Origin: Novipirellula artificiosorum
GTDB lineage: Bacteria > Planctomycetota > Planctomycetia > Pirellulales > Pirellulaceae
Direction of reading: 5' to 3'
Length of the DNA: 64,000 nucleotides
NCBI RefSeq assembly: GCF_007860135.1
Contig: NZ_SJPV01000015.1
Location: 1 to 64,000, forward strand
A program made the translations under genes and the position numbers. The notes beneath the pieces were generated by a model. That model did no database searches, was not told the origin of the DNA, and saw nothing but the letters and a program-made list of their open reading frames with translations. The first letter of the stretch is position 1; each line of letters begins with the position of its first letter. Positions 52,483 to 61,756 of the stretch are shown here, piece by piece.

Positions 52483-53502
52483 ATGGACATCCAATATGGA
52501 AACGGGGCGGCGTTGCATTGGCTATGGATAGCAGTGTTGTGTTGGGGCGTGATGGTCGCAGGCGTGATCTTCAATAGGCGACGTTGGCGAGTTTTTGCCA
52601 CGGAAAACTTGGTCGATCAATTGGTGCCTCGTCGCAGTGTGGCTCGCCAAACGTTAAGGATCCTGTTGTTGACGGCCGCGATGATCTTGTTGTCGATCGC
52701 ATTGGTGGACATGCGATGGGGCAAGCAAGCACGCCAAGTCCCACAACAGGGGATCGAGGTGATGTTCGTCCTCGATGTCTCGCGATCGATGTTGGCCCAA
52801 GACGTGACACCCAACCGATTGGAACGAGCGAAGCAGCAGATCAACGACATGCTCGATGCAATGGCAGGCGACCGCGTGGGGTTGGTGCTGTTTGCGGGGG
52901 ATGTGCGTCAAGAGGTCCCGATGACCAGCCACTATGATGATTTTCGACGTTCACTCAAAGGTATCTCCCCAGAAAGCGTTTCACGTGGTGGTTCGCGGTT
53001 GGGTGACGCGATCCGTATTGCATCGGAGGGGTTTCTGACCCAAGTGAATGATCATAAAGCGATGGTGATCTTGACCGATGGCGAAGACCAAGAAAGCGAA
53101 CCCGTCCAAATGGCCCAGCGCGCCTACCAAGATCACGGAATTCGCATTTTTACGATCGGGCTCGGAGACATGGAGCAAGGAGCAAGAATCCCCGCCGATT
53201 CGCGCCGCCAAGGTGACTACTTGCAATACGAAGGTCAACAGGTTTGGTCCCGACTCGATGGCCAGATTCTACTAGCGATTGCGACGGAGACCGACGGGGC
53301 CTTCATCCCAGCAGGGACCAAACAAGTGGATATGGGCGATGTGTATCGAGGCTACGTTTCGAGTGTTCCGCAAACCGAATTCGAGATGGCGACCATCGAT
53401 CAATACCAACCACGTTTCCAGTGGTTCGTTGCTTTGGCATTGGTTTGCTGTGTAGCACAAATAGGGGTGGGGCGATCCGCTGTCGCAGCGGAGCAGAGTT
53501 AA
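52483..53502 (+). CDS. BatB-like von Willebrand domain membrane protein
   Basis: 339 residues with the same plan as BatA: two helices (WLWIAVLCWGVMVAGVIF and LLLTAAMILLSIALVDM), VWA domain with MIDAS DVSRSM, GLVLFAGDVRQEVPMTSHYDDF and MVILTDGEDQESEP, and a C-terminal helix. Last gene of the MoxR unit. No TPR-containing BatC is present. The stretch to the convergent sulfatase (53503-53622) shows no clear terminator. Confidence 0.88.
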   Translation: MDIQYGNGAALHWLWIAVLCWGVMVAGVIFNRRRWRVFATENLVDQLVPRRSVARQTLRILLLTAAMILLSIALVDMRWGKQARQVPQQGIEVMFVLDVSRSMLAQDVTPNRLERAKQQINDMLDAMAGDRVGLVLFAGDVRQEVPMTSHYDDFRRSLKGISPESVSRGGSRLGDAIRIASEGFLTQVNDHKAMVILTDGEDQESEPVQMAQRAYQDHGIRIFTIGLGDMEQGARIPADSRRQGDYLQYEGQQVWSRLDGQILLAIATETDGAFIPAGTKQVDMGDVYRGYVSSVPQTEFEMATIDQYQPRFQWFVALALVCCVAQIGVGRSAVAAEQS

Positions 53503-53622
53503 GGCGATCGGCCGCTGAGAGGATCCCAATCGCCCGATGTGCGACGGCCTTGGAAGGCCATCGTTGGATCGTGTATTATCCGTCCCGTTTTTTCCGCCAC
53601 TCGCCGGAGCGACGCCCCTTGG

Positions 53623-55050
53623 TTACAGCCGACCCTTAAAGCGGTGGTCGCCTTTTTTGGCAGCCTGGTGTGTCTCAACCGTGTCTTGCTCGGCACCCGG
53701 GTCGCCTTGTGATTCCATCCAACGGTCCAACTCAGCACTGAGTTGCTGTTGGATTGATTGAACGGAATCTTGATCGATCAGGTTGTTCATTTCGTAGCGA
53801 TCCTGAGCGGTATGGTAAAGCTCTTCCGCGGGACGCCGCATGTATCGTTCGACCAAGTCATAGGTCCGTTCACTGTTGCCGGATTCCCAAACCCAGCTGC
53901 GCCAATAGTAGCGGCTGATGTTGTCTTCGACGGGGGGACCCATCACATGTTTTTCAATGTAGAGATTCTCGGGACTTAGGTTTCGAATGTAGCGGTACTT
54001 TCCGTCACTAATGCTACGGATGGGATACGAGGGGCCCTCCGGAATGTTGTTATGCGTACCGTAAACGTACTTGCGGTGTGAGTCGGATTCGCCCGTCAAC
54101 ACGTTCAAGAAGCTGATGCCATCAAACCGATCACCATCGGGTGATTGCCCGGCTGCTTCAAGAAAGGTGGGTACCAAGTCAGCGTATTGCACCAAGGCAT
54201 CGGTGCGCGTGCCAGCGGGAATCTTGCCGGGCCAACGGGCCACCAAGGCTGTGTGGAGTCCAGTGTCCCAATTGGTCCATTTGCATCCAGGAAACTGGGC
54301 ACCTTGTTCGGATGTGAAGATCACCATCGTGTTGTCGCGATGATGGGTTTCGTCCACCATCGAGAGCAGTTCGCCGACTTGACCGTCCATGTAGGTGATC
54401 TCCGCCAAGTAATCCGAAAACGCTTCTCGCGTTTGTTGGGTATCGGCAAGGTTCGGCGGCAATTTGATTTCGTCACGTGGGTAAGCCGAGGCATCTCCCA
54501 TCACCCATGGCACGTGCGGATCGACCAGAGCGACCACCAAACAAAAGGGTTCGTCACTTCGCGTGATAAATTCGCGTGCCGGGGCGAGATCGTGAGGTTG
54601 GGTCGGATTCCGTACGCAATTCGGATCAAAACCGGCGACCGATTCGAAGGGAAACGCTTTCTTAGGCAGTACGTGCACCTTGCCTGCTAAGCCGACCCGG
54701 TATCCGAGTTGTCCAAGATGGTGGGGAAGGCTCTGAGTGTTGGACAAGCTTGCGGAGTGATTCCAGTTGCAACCGTTGCTCATCGGATAGAGCCCGGTGT
54801 ACAGTTCGGCGCGGCATGGCTGGCACATTGCCTCGGCCAGGTACGCGTGATTGAACACCAAGGATTCACTGGCCAAGCGATCCAGGTTGGGGGTCTTCGC
54901 GTTTTCGCCACCGTAAATGGCCAAGTCGCTGTGAGTGCAATCGTCGCCGATGATAAGCAGGATATTCGGGGGCTTGGCAAAGCACAGCGACACCGTGGTC
55001 GTGGCGAGCAGGAACGTCAACGCAAATCGAATCAAAAAGGAAGGAGTCAT
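53623..55050 (-). CDS. exported sulfatase with CQPCR active site
   Basis: 475 residues from ATG 55050 with GGAG before it; the frame is open to 55125. Signal peptide LIRFALTFLLATTTVSLCFA. The motif reads AMCQPCRAELYTGLYP: Cys76 is the formylglycine precursor and the usual third-position Ser/Ala is Cys. The metal motif is SEQG rather than SDNG, and an LAGKVHVLPKKAFPF block follows. These changes match a planctomycete subfamily related to sulfamidases (heparan N-sulfatase) rather than loss of function. Its substrate is likely an N- or O-sulfated amino sugar. Confidence 0.88.
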   Translation of the reverse strand: MTPSFLIRFALTFLLATTTVSLCFAKPPNILLIIGDDCTHSDLAIYGGENAKTPNLDRLASESLVFNHAYLAEAMCQPCRAELYTGLYPMSNGCNWNHSASLSNTQSLPHHLGQLGYRVGLAGKVHVLPKKAFPFESVAGFDPNCVRNPTQPHDLAPAREFITRSDEPFCLVVALVDPHVPWVMGDASAYPRDEIKLPPNLADTQQTREAFSDYLAEITYMDGQVGELLSMVDETHHRDNTMVIFTSEQGAQFPGCKWTNWDTGLHTALVARWPGKIPAGTRTDALVQYADLVPTFLEAAGQSPDGDRFDGISFLNVLTGESDSHRKYVYGTHNNIPEGPSYPIRSISDGKYRYIRNLSPENLYIEKHVMGPPVEDNISRYYWRSWVWESGNSERTYDLVERYMRRPAEELYHTAQDRYEMNNLIDQDSVQSIQQQLSAELDRWMESQGDPGAEQDTVETHQAAKKGDHRFKGRL

Positions 55051-55082
55051 TCTGGGACCTGAGTCGATGGTGGGGATTGCAT

Positions 55083-56126
55083 TCAGGAGGAATGCGCTGG
55101 TCGTTTGGGTGTGTACAAGCAACAATCGGCGGGGCAGACATCGTGCCAGGGTCCGAGGTTGCCGAGTGCGAGACGCTGCGGTGCCGGCATCGTTCGCTCT
55201 TGGACCAATTCGCGAATCATGGTAACGAATTTTGACGCGGTGCCCACCGTCGCAGCGCGGGCCATCTTGATCCCACGATGTTTGCAGACGTCGGCGGCTT
55301 CGTGGTCGAGATCAAAAAGCACTTCCATGTGATCGCTGATGAAACCAACGGGAACGATGATCAAGGCATCGATGTGCGATTCATCATCCATAGCCGCGAT
55401 CGCGTCGCAGACGTCGGGTTCCAACCACGGTTGCTGGGGTGGGCCCGAACGGCTTTGGTAGACCAAAGACCATTGGTCCGCACCACTCCTTTCAGCGACC
55501 AACCGACAGGTTTCCTTTAACTGCTTTTCGTAGTCCGAGTTCTCCGCCATTGCCATCGGAATGCTGTGGGCCGTGAACAAGACGTGTGTCGTGGTCAACT
55601 CGACTTCGATTGAATCCGCTGCCGCTTGGACGTTGTCCGCCATTGTTTCAATGAACAACGGATGATTGAATCCCATTCGCACCTTGTCGACGGAGGGGCA
55701 CCCCTCGCCGACTTCCGCTTGGGCGGCGGCGATATCTTCACGATATTGGCGGCAACCGCTGTTGCAACTATACATGCTGGTGAAAAACGCCAGCGCCCGC
55801 TTGCATCCATCCTTGCGCATTTGCTGCAGCGTCTCGGCAAAATAGGGGCCCCAGTTTCGGTTGCCCCAATAGACGGGTAAGTGGATCTCGTTGGCCTCAA
55901 AATCGGCCTGGATCGCGGCAAGCAATTGGCGATTCTGCTCGTTGATGGGGCTGACGCCACCAAATTGTTGATAGTGTTCTGCAACCTCCAACATTCGTTC
56001 GCGCGGTACCGGTTTGCCCCTCAGCACGTTTTCGAGAAAGGGGATCACATCGTCAGGGCCTTCGGGGCCGCCGAAGGAAACGAGCAGGAAAGAGTCGTAC
56101 GGGACTTCGCGGTCCGACATCAGCAT
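55083..56126 (-). CDS. hemH: ferrochelatase, actinobacterial (coproporphyrin) type
   Basis: 347 residues. LLVSFGGPEGPDDVIPFLENVLRGKPVPRER and FGGVSPINEQNRQ match the actinobacterial branch, which inserts Fe2+ into coproporphyrin III. The catalytic His is in FTAHSIPM and the acidic loop near WLEPDVCDAI is present. Cys residues in YSCNSGC (about 120) and in the C-terminal VCPADCC are the right kind for a [2Fe-2S] cluster as in the mycobacterial enzyme. It is soluble and cytoplasmic. Stands alone between a sulfatase and a C25 peptidase gene. Confidence 0.92.
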   Translation of the reverse strand: MLMSDREVPYDSFLLVSFGGPEGPDDVIPFLENVLRGKPVPRERMLEVAEHYQQFGGVSPINEQNRQLLAAIQADFEANEIHLPVYWGNRNWGPYFAETLQQMRKDGCKRALAFFTSMYSCNSGCRQYREDIAAAQAEVGEGCPSVDKVRMGFNHPLFIETMADNVQAAADSIEVELTTTHVLFTAHSIPMAMAENSDYEKQLKETCRLVAERSGADQWSLVYQSRSGPPQQPWLEPDVCDAIAAMDDESHIDALIIVPVGFISDHMEVLFDLDHEAADVCKHRGIKMARAATVGTASKFVTMIRELVQERTMPAPQRLALGNLGPWHDVCPADCCLYTPKRPAHSS

Positions 56127-56203
56127 ACAATGGTTCGAGTAAGCGGGTGAAACGAATCATTATTGCAGCGAATCAAGAGGCATGCGAGATCCCGGACTCC
56201 GTC

Positions 56204-57742
56204 TTAACGCGTTAGATTGCGAATTCGCGTTTTGGCAGCCGAGGTGGCCCATGCCGAGCTGCCCGAAACGAACGCTCTCACCGTCAACGGGCCACGGAAT
56301 GATTCGGGCAGCACGATTCGGCTTTGGCTGGGGACTTCTGCGGTGACCGACCGAGTGATCGACGCAACCGCCGTCGCGTTGGGGTCGGCTTCGTGGTCGG
56401 GCACGCTACCGAGTGGCCGGTGAAGCGTAACGGTCAATTCGCCGTCGATCGGCGAAATGGCGTCGATCGAGATCGTTTCGCCGGGATCAAAACCGGTTGC
56501 GACCCGCAGCGAAACCGATTGCGGCGGGTGTAGGTGCAGCGCAGGATCGCCAAGCAAATTGTAGAGCCGCACATGTTCGCGTCGTTCATCAAGCAGATCC
56601 GTTCCCGCGGGACTGATCATCGTCGCCAAACCATCGATCATCATTCGCGCCGTTGAGGGCGGCGTATCGAGTTCACGGCTCATTTGAACCTGAGTTTGTA
56701 GCCATGCATCACCAAGCCGCTGCATCTTCTTCTCGTACACCGAATCGATCAATCCGATCGCTGCGGTGGCATTACCGTAGGGCATCGTCACACGGCTGCC
56801 TGCGAACACCGCGATCGGGCCCCCCTCGGTGACGAGCATGCGTTCGGCCAAGCAGTCCTCGGGTGCATCGATCGCACCGGTGTAACAGGCCAACAAGAGA
56901 GCGATGGGCAGGGCTGAGGCGGGACGATCCAGCCGACAAACCGTTTCACAATCGAGAACGGGACGACCCAGCAGTGTGGCCGGGACTCGGTCGAGCTCGG
57001 TCACGTAGCCGTGCCCCGCATAGACCCAAAACCTTGCACCGCGGCGGTAATCTGCGAGGACCGCATCGGTGAACGGTTGGTCCTTCGGACAAAAGCGATG
57101 ATTGGGACTGGCATAGGCAACAAACGTTCGAGTTTCTGCGGGCAACACCCCCGTCACAACGGTTCGAGTCACCGATTCGATCGCGGTGTCAATCAGGCTG
57201 CCGAAGCCGCCGAGGCCGCCAACCAATTGGACGTTGCCTCGCCAGACACCAAAATCGGGATTGCTTTCATAGCGTATGATGCGGTTGACCAGATGATCCA
57301 GCTCGGCTGGGTTGTTCACCGGCAATCGGCCGACGACCGCATCTGGGGTTCCATCCTGGTCGAAATCCCCAAAGGGCATGTCCGTCGACAATGTGGGGGG
57401 CGCTCCCCACTGGGCCGTCACCGTGGTGGCCAAATAGTTCGTCGGGGTTTCTCGTGAGGCATCGCCGCGAGTGCCAATCACGGGACAGTCGCCGACGAGG
57501 ACGACAAAGCGAGTCTTGGAATCGGCTGCGGCGCGAATCGCTTGATGCAACGTCGCGGCGGCAGGCGAACTGGGGATGACTTTGATCGATAACCCGTCTC
57601 GCTGGCGATGCAGCATCCAAGGCTCGAGCGAATCGCGAAAGGTATCGGGACAGACCGCGACGATATCCGTTGCTGGTGAGTGGCCAGCAAACAGGGACGT
57701 TACGAGCAGCAGGCAGGCGATGAGGCGAAAAGTACAGGTCAT
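56204..57742 (-). CDS. exported C25 (gingipain-type) cysteine peptidase
   Basis: 512 residues with signal peptide (LIACLLLVTSLFAG). The catalytic dyad is His in FWVYAGHGYVTEL and Cys in IALLLACYTGAID, in the order of peptidase family C25. The FGDFDQDGTPDAVVGRLPVNNPAEL block just before is also characteristic. The last 120 residues form a beta-sandwich-like tail (ETISIDAISPIDGELTVTLHRP). It acts outside the cytoplasm. No T9SS sorting domain is seen. Divergent from pdxA, whose start is 90 bp away. Confidence 0.85.
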   Translation of the reverse strand: MTCTFRLIACLLLVTSLFAGHSPATDIVAVCPDTFRDSLEPWMLHRQRDGLSIKVIPSSPAAATLHQAIRAAADSKTRFVVLVGDCPVIGTRGDASRETPTNYLATTVTAQWGAPPTLSTDMPFGDFDQDGTPDAVVGRLPVNNPAELDHLVNRIIRYESNPDFGVWRGNVQLVGGLGGFGSLIDTAIESVTRTVVTGVLPAETRTFVAYASPNHRFCPKDQPFTDAVLADYRRGARFWVYAGHGYVTELDRVPATLLGRPVLDCETVCRLDRPASALPIALLLACYTGAIDAPEDCLAERMLVTEGGPIAVFAGSRVTMPYGNATAAIGLIDSVYEKKMQRLGDAWLQTQVQMSRELDTPPSTARMMIDGLATMISPAGTDLLDERREHVRLYNLLGDPALHLHPPQSVSLRVATGFDPGETISIDAISPIDGELTVTLHRPLGSVPDHEADPNATAVASITRSVTAEVPSQSRIVLPESFRGPLTVRAFVSGSSAWATSAAKTRIRNLTR

Positions 57743-57832
57743 TCAAAAACCAACGAGTCATCCGTTAAGCTTAGGTTCGGCAGCGTTATTATAGCCCTAT
57801 CTCAACGAAAACCTGGCTGGGCCGCTAGATCA

Positions 57833-58795
57833 ATGTCCGATTCCGCTCAAAGAACACGTCCAAGAATCGCCATTTCCGTCGGCGACGTCGGGGGCGTTGG
57901 CCCCGAATTGTCACTCTGCTGTGCGGCGAATCAGGCCCTCAAGGACCGTTGTTTGCCCGTTTTGTATGGGCCGTTTGCGGTGCTGGAGCGCGTTGCCGTG
58001 AAACTGGGGTACCCGCTGCCGGAAATCGTCGACGTTCCGGTCGAGCATTCTGAATCGATTCAACCTGGCCGTTTTAGCCGTGCGACAGGCCAAGCGTCCT
58101 TCGACGCCGTTTGCCGAGCGATTGATGCCACGATGAACGGGGAAACGCTTGCGATGGTCACCGGGCCGATTCAAAAGGAAGCGTGGCATGCGGCCGGAAT
58201 CACCTTCCCCGGGCACACCGAACTGCTGGCGGCCAAGACCGGTGTCGACGATTTTTCGATGATGCTGACGAGCGATACGATCTCGTGCGTGTTGGCAACC
58301 ATTCACGTTCCACTTGCCGATGTCCCGGCCATGCTTTCGATCGAGTTGGTTTTGCGAACGATTCGCCATGCTGCCGATGCGCTCGAGCGTCGAAGGGGCC
58401 GATCGCCACGGGTGGCCGTATGCGGATTGAACCCCCATGCTGGTGAAAACGGACTCTTCAGCCATGGTGAAGAAGCGTCGGTGATCGAGCCTGCGATCGC
58501 CCAAGCCCGTGATCAAGGGATCGACGTCGTCGGGCCACTGCCACCCGATACGGCGTTCACCCCGAGGATGCGGCGAAACGTCGACGTTTATGTTTGTATG
58601 TATCACGACCAAGGCCTGATTCCCTTGAAGGCTTTGGCATTCGACGACGCGGTCAACGTGACTTTGGGGCTTCCGATTGTTCGCACCAGTGTCGATCATG
58701 GCACTGCGTTGGATTTGGCATGGCAAGGGGTAGCACAGACCAGCAGCATGTTGGCTGCGATTGAAATGGCGATCGATCTCGCGGAGCGACCATGA
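57833..58795 (+). CDS. pdxA: 4-hydroxythreonine-4-phosphate dehydrogenase
   Basis: 320 residues from ATG 57833 (MSDSAQRTRPRIAISVGDVGGVGPEL); E. coli PdxA has 329. It oxidises 4-phosphohydroxy-L-threonine in pyridoxal phosphate synthesis. Metal-binding His residues are in FPGHTELL, MYHDQGLIPLK and SVDHGTALDLA, all intact. The upstream extension of the frame to 57680 overlaps the C25 peptidase and is unlikely to be used. The stop overlaps the next start (ATGA), coupling it with a membrane protein. Confidence 0.93.
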   Translation: MSDSAQRTRPRIAISVGDVGGVGPELSLCCAANQALKDRCLPVLYGPFAVLERVAVKLGYPLPEIVDVPVEHSESIQPGRFSRATGQASFDAVCRAIDATMNGETLAMVTGPIQKEAWHAAGITFPGHTELLAAKTGVDDFSMMLTSDTISCVLATIHVPLADVPAMLSIELVLRTIRHAADALERRRGRSPRVAVCGLNPHAGENGLFSHGEEASVIEPAIAQARDQGIDVVGPLPPDTAFTPRMRRNVDVYVCMYHDQGLIPLKALAFDDAVNVTLGLPIVRTSVDHGTALDLAWQGVAQTSSMLAAIEMAIDLAERP

Positions 58796-60408
58796 CGCTC
58801 GACAAGTTGACCAGCGGTTCCAACCGATCCCCCTCTCGACGGCATACGGCAATCGAAGTGCTGATGTTGATGGCGTTGTTTTTTGTTTACGCCGGCGATG
58901 CATCGCCGATGGTCAATGAGGCCCACTATCTGGTCAAGGCTAAAAACTTTTGGCAGCCTGATTGGTGCGCCAATGATCTATTTGTCGCATCAGGAAAAGC
59001 GCACACGACTTTTTACGTGTTGTTCGGTTGGCCGACGCGGTGGTTGTCTCTTGAAGCCACGGCGTGGATCGGCCGGATGGTGGGATGGCTGCTGATCGCG
59101 ATTGGACTCCATCGCTTGACCCGTCGGTTGATTGCAAACCCGTTTGCATCGCTGGCGGTGGCCATCGTTTGGATTGCCGCCGTCGAGTATGGCAACTTGG
59201 CTGGCGAATGGGTGATTGGTGGAATCGAGGCGAAGGTGCCCGCCTATGGATTCGTCTTGCTGGCGATCGCTGATTTGGTTGACCGACGTTGGAATCGAGT
59301 CTGGATTTGGTTGGGGATTGCCTCGGCGCTGCACGTGCTCTCGGGGGGCTGGTCCGTCATTGCAGCGACCCTAGCATGGTGGCTTTGCGAAAGGCCCTGT
59401 CCCGATCGAAGGCCGTTCTTCACGCGTTACTTGTTTGTGGGTGGGGCGATTGCATTGCTGGGTGTTGTTCCAGCGGTCTGGTTGACGATAGGGGCCGAGC
59501 CAGCGGAATCGGCGATGGCGGCAAAGATCTACACCTACTATCGACTCAGCCATCACTTGTTGCCATCCGGCTTGATGCCGATTTGGTATCTGCGACATGG
59601 TTTGCTGTTCGTTTTAGGAGTCGGTTTGGCGTGGCAAACACGAGGCCAGCAGGATGACGCCAAGTGGAATCGGATGCGTGGGTTTGCGATAGGTGCCATG
59701 GCAATCGCAATGGTCGGTTTGTTGCTCGGCCTGCTGCCGATGTTCGACCGAGACTTGGCCGCCAAGCTTCTTCGTTACTACTGGTTCCGGCTGACCGATG
59801 CGGTTGTGCCGCTTTGGGTTGCACTCTTGGTCGTCCGCAGCCTTTGTTGCTTCGAAATGAAAACGCCGCGATGGAAGTTTAGCATTGCGATCCTCTTGTT
59901 TGCTGTTGGCTTATTCGGTTTCAGTAGTTGGCGATCGATTCGGTTGCCGGTTCCGCCGTCGGCAAGCAACCGGTTGCTCGGCTGGGATTCGGACGCGCCC
60001 CCCGAGGTTCAACAGAAAGCATTTCGCGATTGGTTGTCCGTGTGTCAGTGGATCCGAGTCGCAACCAAGACAGACGCGGTCTTCTTAACACCGAGACACC
60101 AGCAAACGTTCAAGTGGTATGCGGAACGAGCGGAAGTGGCGAATTGGAAAGACGTCCCACAAGACGCAAAAAGCTTGATTCGCTGGTACGAACGCATGCA
60201 CGACGTTTATCCCAAGCGACTCGGGACGATTCGGGTGACCATCCAGTACGCGTCGCTGATCAAGTATCGCGAAAAGTATGGTGTTGATTTTATCGTCGTC
60301 GACCGCCGCGTTGTTGGTGATCATTCGCCCTTGGTGCGAATCTATCCCATCGGCGACGAAGTCAACGACACCTACGCGGTGTATGAATTGCCGTATGCAT
60401 TGCCCTAG
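58792..60408 (+). CDS. multi-pass membrane protein of unknown function
   Basis: 538 residues with about ten hydrophobic segments followed by a 110-residue soluble C-terminal domain (WLSVCQWIRVATKTDAVFLTPRHQQTFKWYAER, VDFIVVDRRVV). The layout (membrane part plus luminal/periplasmic C-terminus with TDAVFLTP) is like glycosyltransferase-related membrane proteins of planctomycetes. No catalytic motif of the GT-C class is certain. It overlaps pdxA by four bases and converges with the DUF1501 gene with only a 4-bp gap. Confidence 0.75.
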   Translation: MTLDKLTSGSNRSPSRRHTAIEVLMLMALFFVYAGDASPMVNEAHYLVKAKNFWQPDWCANDLFVASGKAHTTFYVLFGWPTRWLSLEATAWIGRMVGWLLIAIGLHRLTRRLIANPFASLAVAIVWIAAVEYGNLAGEWVIGGIEAKVPAYGFVLLAIADLVDRRWNRVWIWLGIASALHVLSGGWSVIAATLAWWLCERPCPDRRPFFTRYLFVGGAIALLGVVPAVWLTIGAEPAESAMAAKIYTYYRLSHHLLPSGLMPIWYLRHGLLFVLGVGLAWQTRGQQDDAKWNRMRGFAIGAMAIAMVGLLLGLLPMFDRDLAAKLLRYYWFRLTDAVVPLWVALLVVRSLCCFEMKTPRWKFSIAILLFAVGLFGFSSWRSIRLPVPPSASNRLLGWDSDAPPEVQQKAFRDWLSVCQWIRVATKTDAVFLTPRHQQTFKWYAERAEVANWKDVPQDAKSLIRWYERMHDVYPKRLGTIRVTIQYASLIKYREKYGVDFIVVDRRVVGDHSPLVRIYPIGDEVNDTYAVYELPYALP

Positions 60409-60412
60409 AGCA

Positions 60413-61756
60413 TTAGGAGGTCAGGATCGCATCGATCGGTTTGCCTTCGCTGCGCAAGATAGGGCGGCCGACGTTGGTGTACAGTTCTTCGTCGTAGGGA
60501 ACACCGATCGCTGACAAAATGGTCGCGTGCAAATCGGCAACGGTCACGCTGTTGGTGATGTCGGTAGTTGGATCGTTGCTATCGAGTTTTGGGTCGGGCG
60601 AGGTGCCGCCGTAGACCGCGCCGCCGCGAATACCACAGCCAGCCAACAACGTCGAAAAACCATGTGGCCAATGATCGCGACCACCGCCAGGATTGATCGA
60701 CGGCGTGCGGCCGAATTCGCCGCCACAAACCACGAGCGTCGTGTCGAGCCGATCACGTTGTTTGAGTCGTTTCAGCAACGATGCTAATGCGGGATCGAGT
60801 TTCTCGCATGCGGACGATTGCAGCGAGTGATTGTTGATGTGAGAATCCCAACCGCTTAGTGTGACTTCCACGCAGCGAGCACCAGCTTCGATCAACCGCG
60901 TCGCTGCCAAACAACCTCGGCCGAACGATGAATCACCGAACCCTTGCAGCACCTCTTTCGGCTCCGAGGAAACGTCAAATGCGTCAAGTTGGTCACTCGA
61001 CATCATCTGCAGTGCTGCGTCGGTCGCGGTGGTATGTAACGTTCGCTGCTTCTCTAAGTCCGCTAAGCGACCGCGGCGGAACTCGCGTTCGACGACGTCA
61101 TAGAGATCATCGATGCGGCGAGCATAACGACCTTCGTCCACACGTCGGCGAATGTCGGGTACTTTGCTTGCGGGGTCGCCAATCTTGAACGCATCGTATG
61201 CCGCGCCGAGGTAACCTCCACGGCCGGGGGAATTGCCGGGGACGATGGAGATATGGCGTGGGATGTCGGACGCCGTCGGGTCGCTGTGGCACAATGCTGC
61301 GCCAATCGAAGGATGCACGATCGTCGTGGCTGGCCGATAGCCGGTCTTGATATTGTAGATGGCTCGTTGGTGATCCCCTTCCTTGCTGGTCACGCTCCGA
61401 ACCAAGGAGGCAAGATGCATTTGCTCAGCGACTTGAGGCAGCGTGTCTGCGATTTGGATTTCACGGGCCGAGGTTGCAATTGCTTGCACGTCGCCGCCGA
61501 TCGAGGTGCCGGGATGGGGATCAAACGTTTCCAATTGGCTAGGGCCGCCCTCCATCCAAAGCAGGATCACACTTAAAGGACGCTTGGGATCGGTGACCCC
61601 CTTCTCGTCCGCCCTGGCCAAGACGCTCGCGATTTGCGACATCATCAACCCACCGGCTCCGGCGCCCAACAACGTACGGCGAGAGAAATGGGCTTGGTGA
61701 TTGCAGAGACGAAAAGGGTTCATCGGGTTGTTGCTCGGGTCCGTTAATGATTCCAT
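60413..61756 (-). CDS. DUF1501 family exported protein
   Basis: 447 residues. A twin-arginine signal FSRRTLLGAGAGGLMM at about 24-39 is followed by SVILLWMEGGPSQLETFDPHPG, the DUF1501 hallmark, and later CGGEFGRTPSINPGGGRDHWPHGFS. The fold is alkaline-phosphatase/sulfatase-like. It is typically paired with the DUF1549/DUF1553 gene upstream, as here with a 13-base overlap. Role unknown; the pair is a planctomycete signature. An alternative start is ATG 61723. Confidence 0.92.
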   Translation of the reverse strand: MESLTDPSNNPMNPFRLCNHQAHFSRRTLLGAGAGGLMMSQIASVLARADEKGVTDPKRPLSVILLWMEGGPSQLETFDPHPGTSIGGDVQAIATSAREIQIADTLPQVAEQMHLASLVRSVTSKEGDHQRAIYNIKTGYRPATTIVHPSIGAALCHSDPTASDIPRHISIVPGNSPGRGGYLGAAYDAFKIGDPASKVPDIRRRVDEGRYARRIDDLYDVVEREFRRGRLADLEKQRTLHTTATDAALQMMSSDQLDAFDVSSEPKEVLQGFGDSSFGRGCLAATRLIEAGARCVEVTLSGWDSHINNHSLQSSACEKLDPALASLLKRLKQRDRLDTTLVVCGGEFGRTPSINPGGGRDHWPHGFSTLLAGCGIRGGAVYGGTSPDPKLDSNDPTTDITNSVTVADLHATILSAIGVPYDEELYTNVGRPILRSEGKPIDAILTS

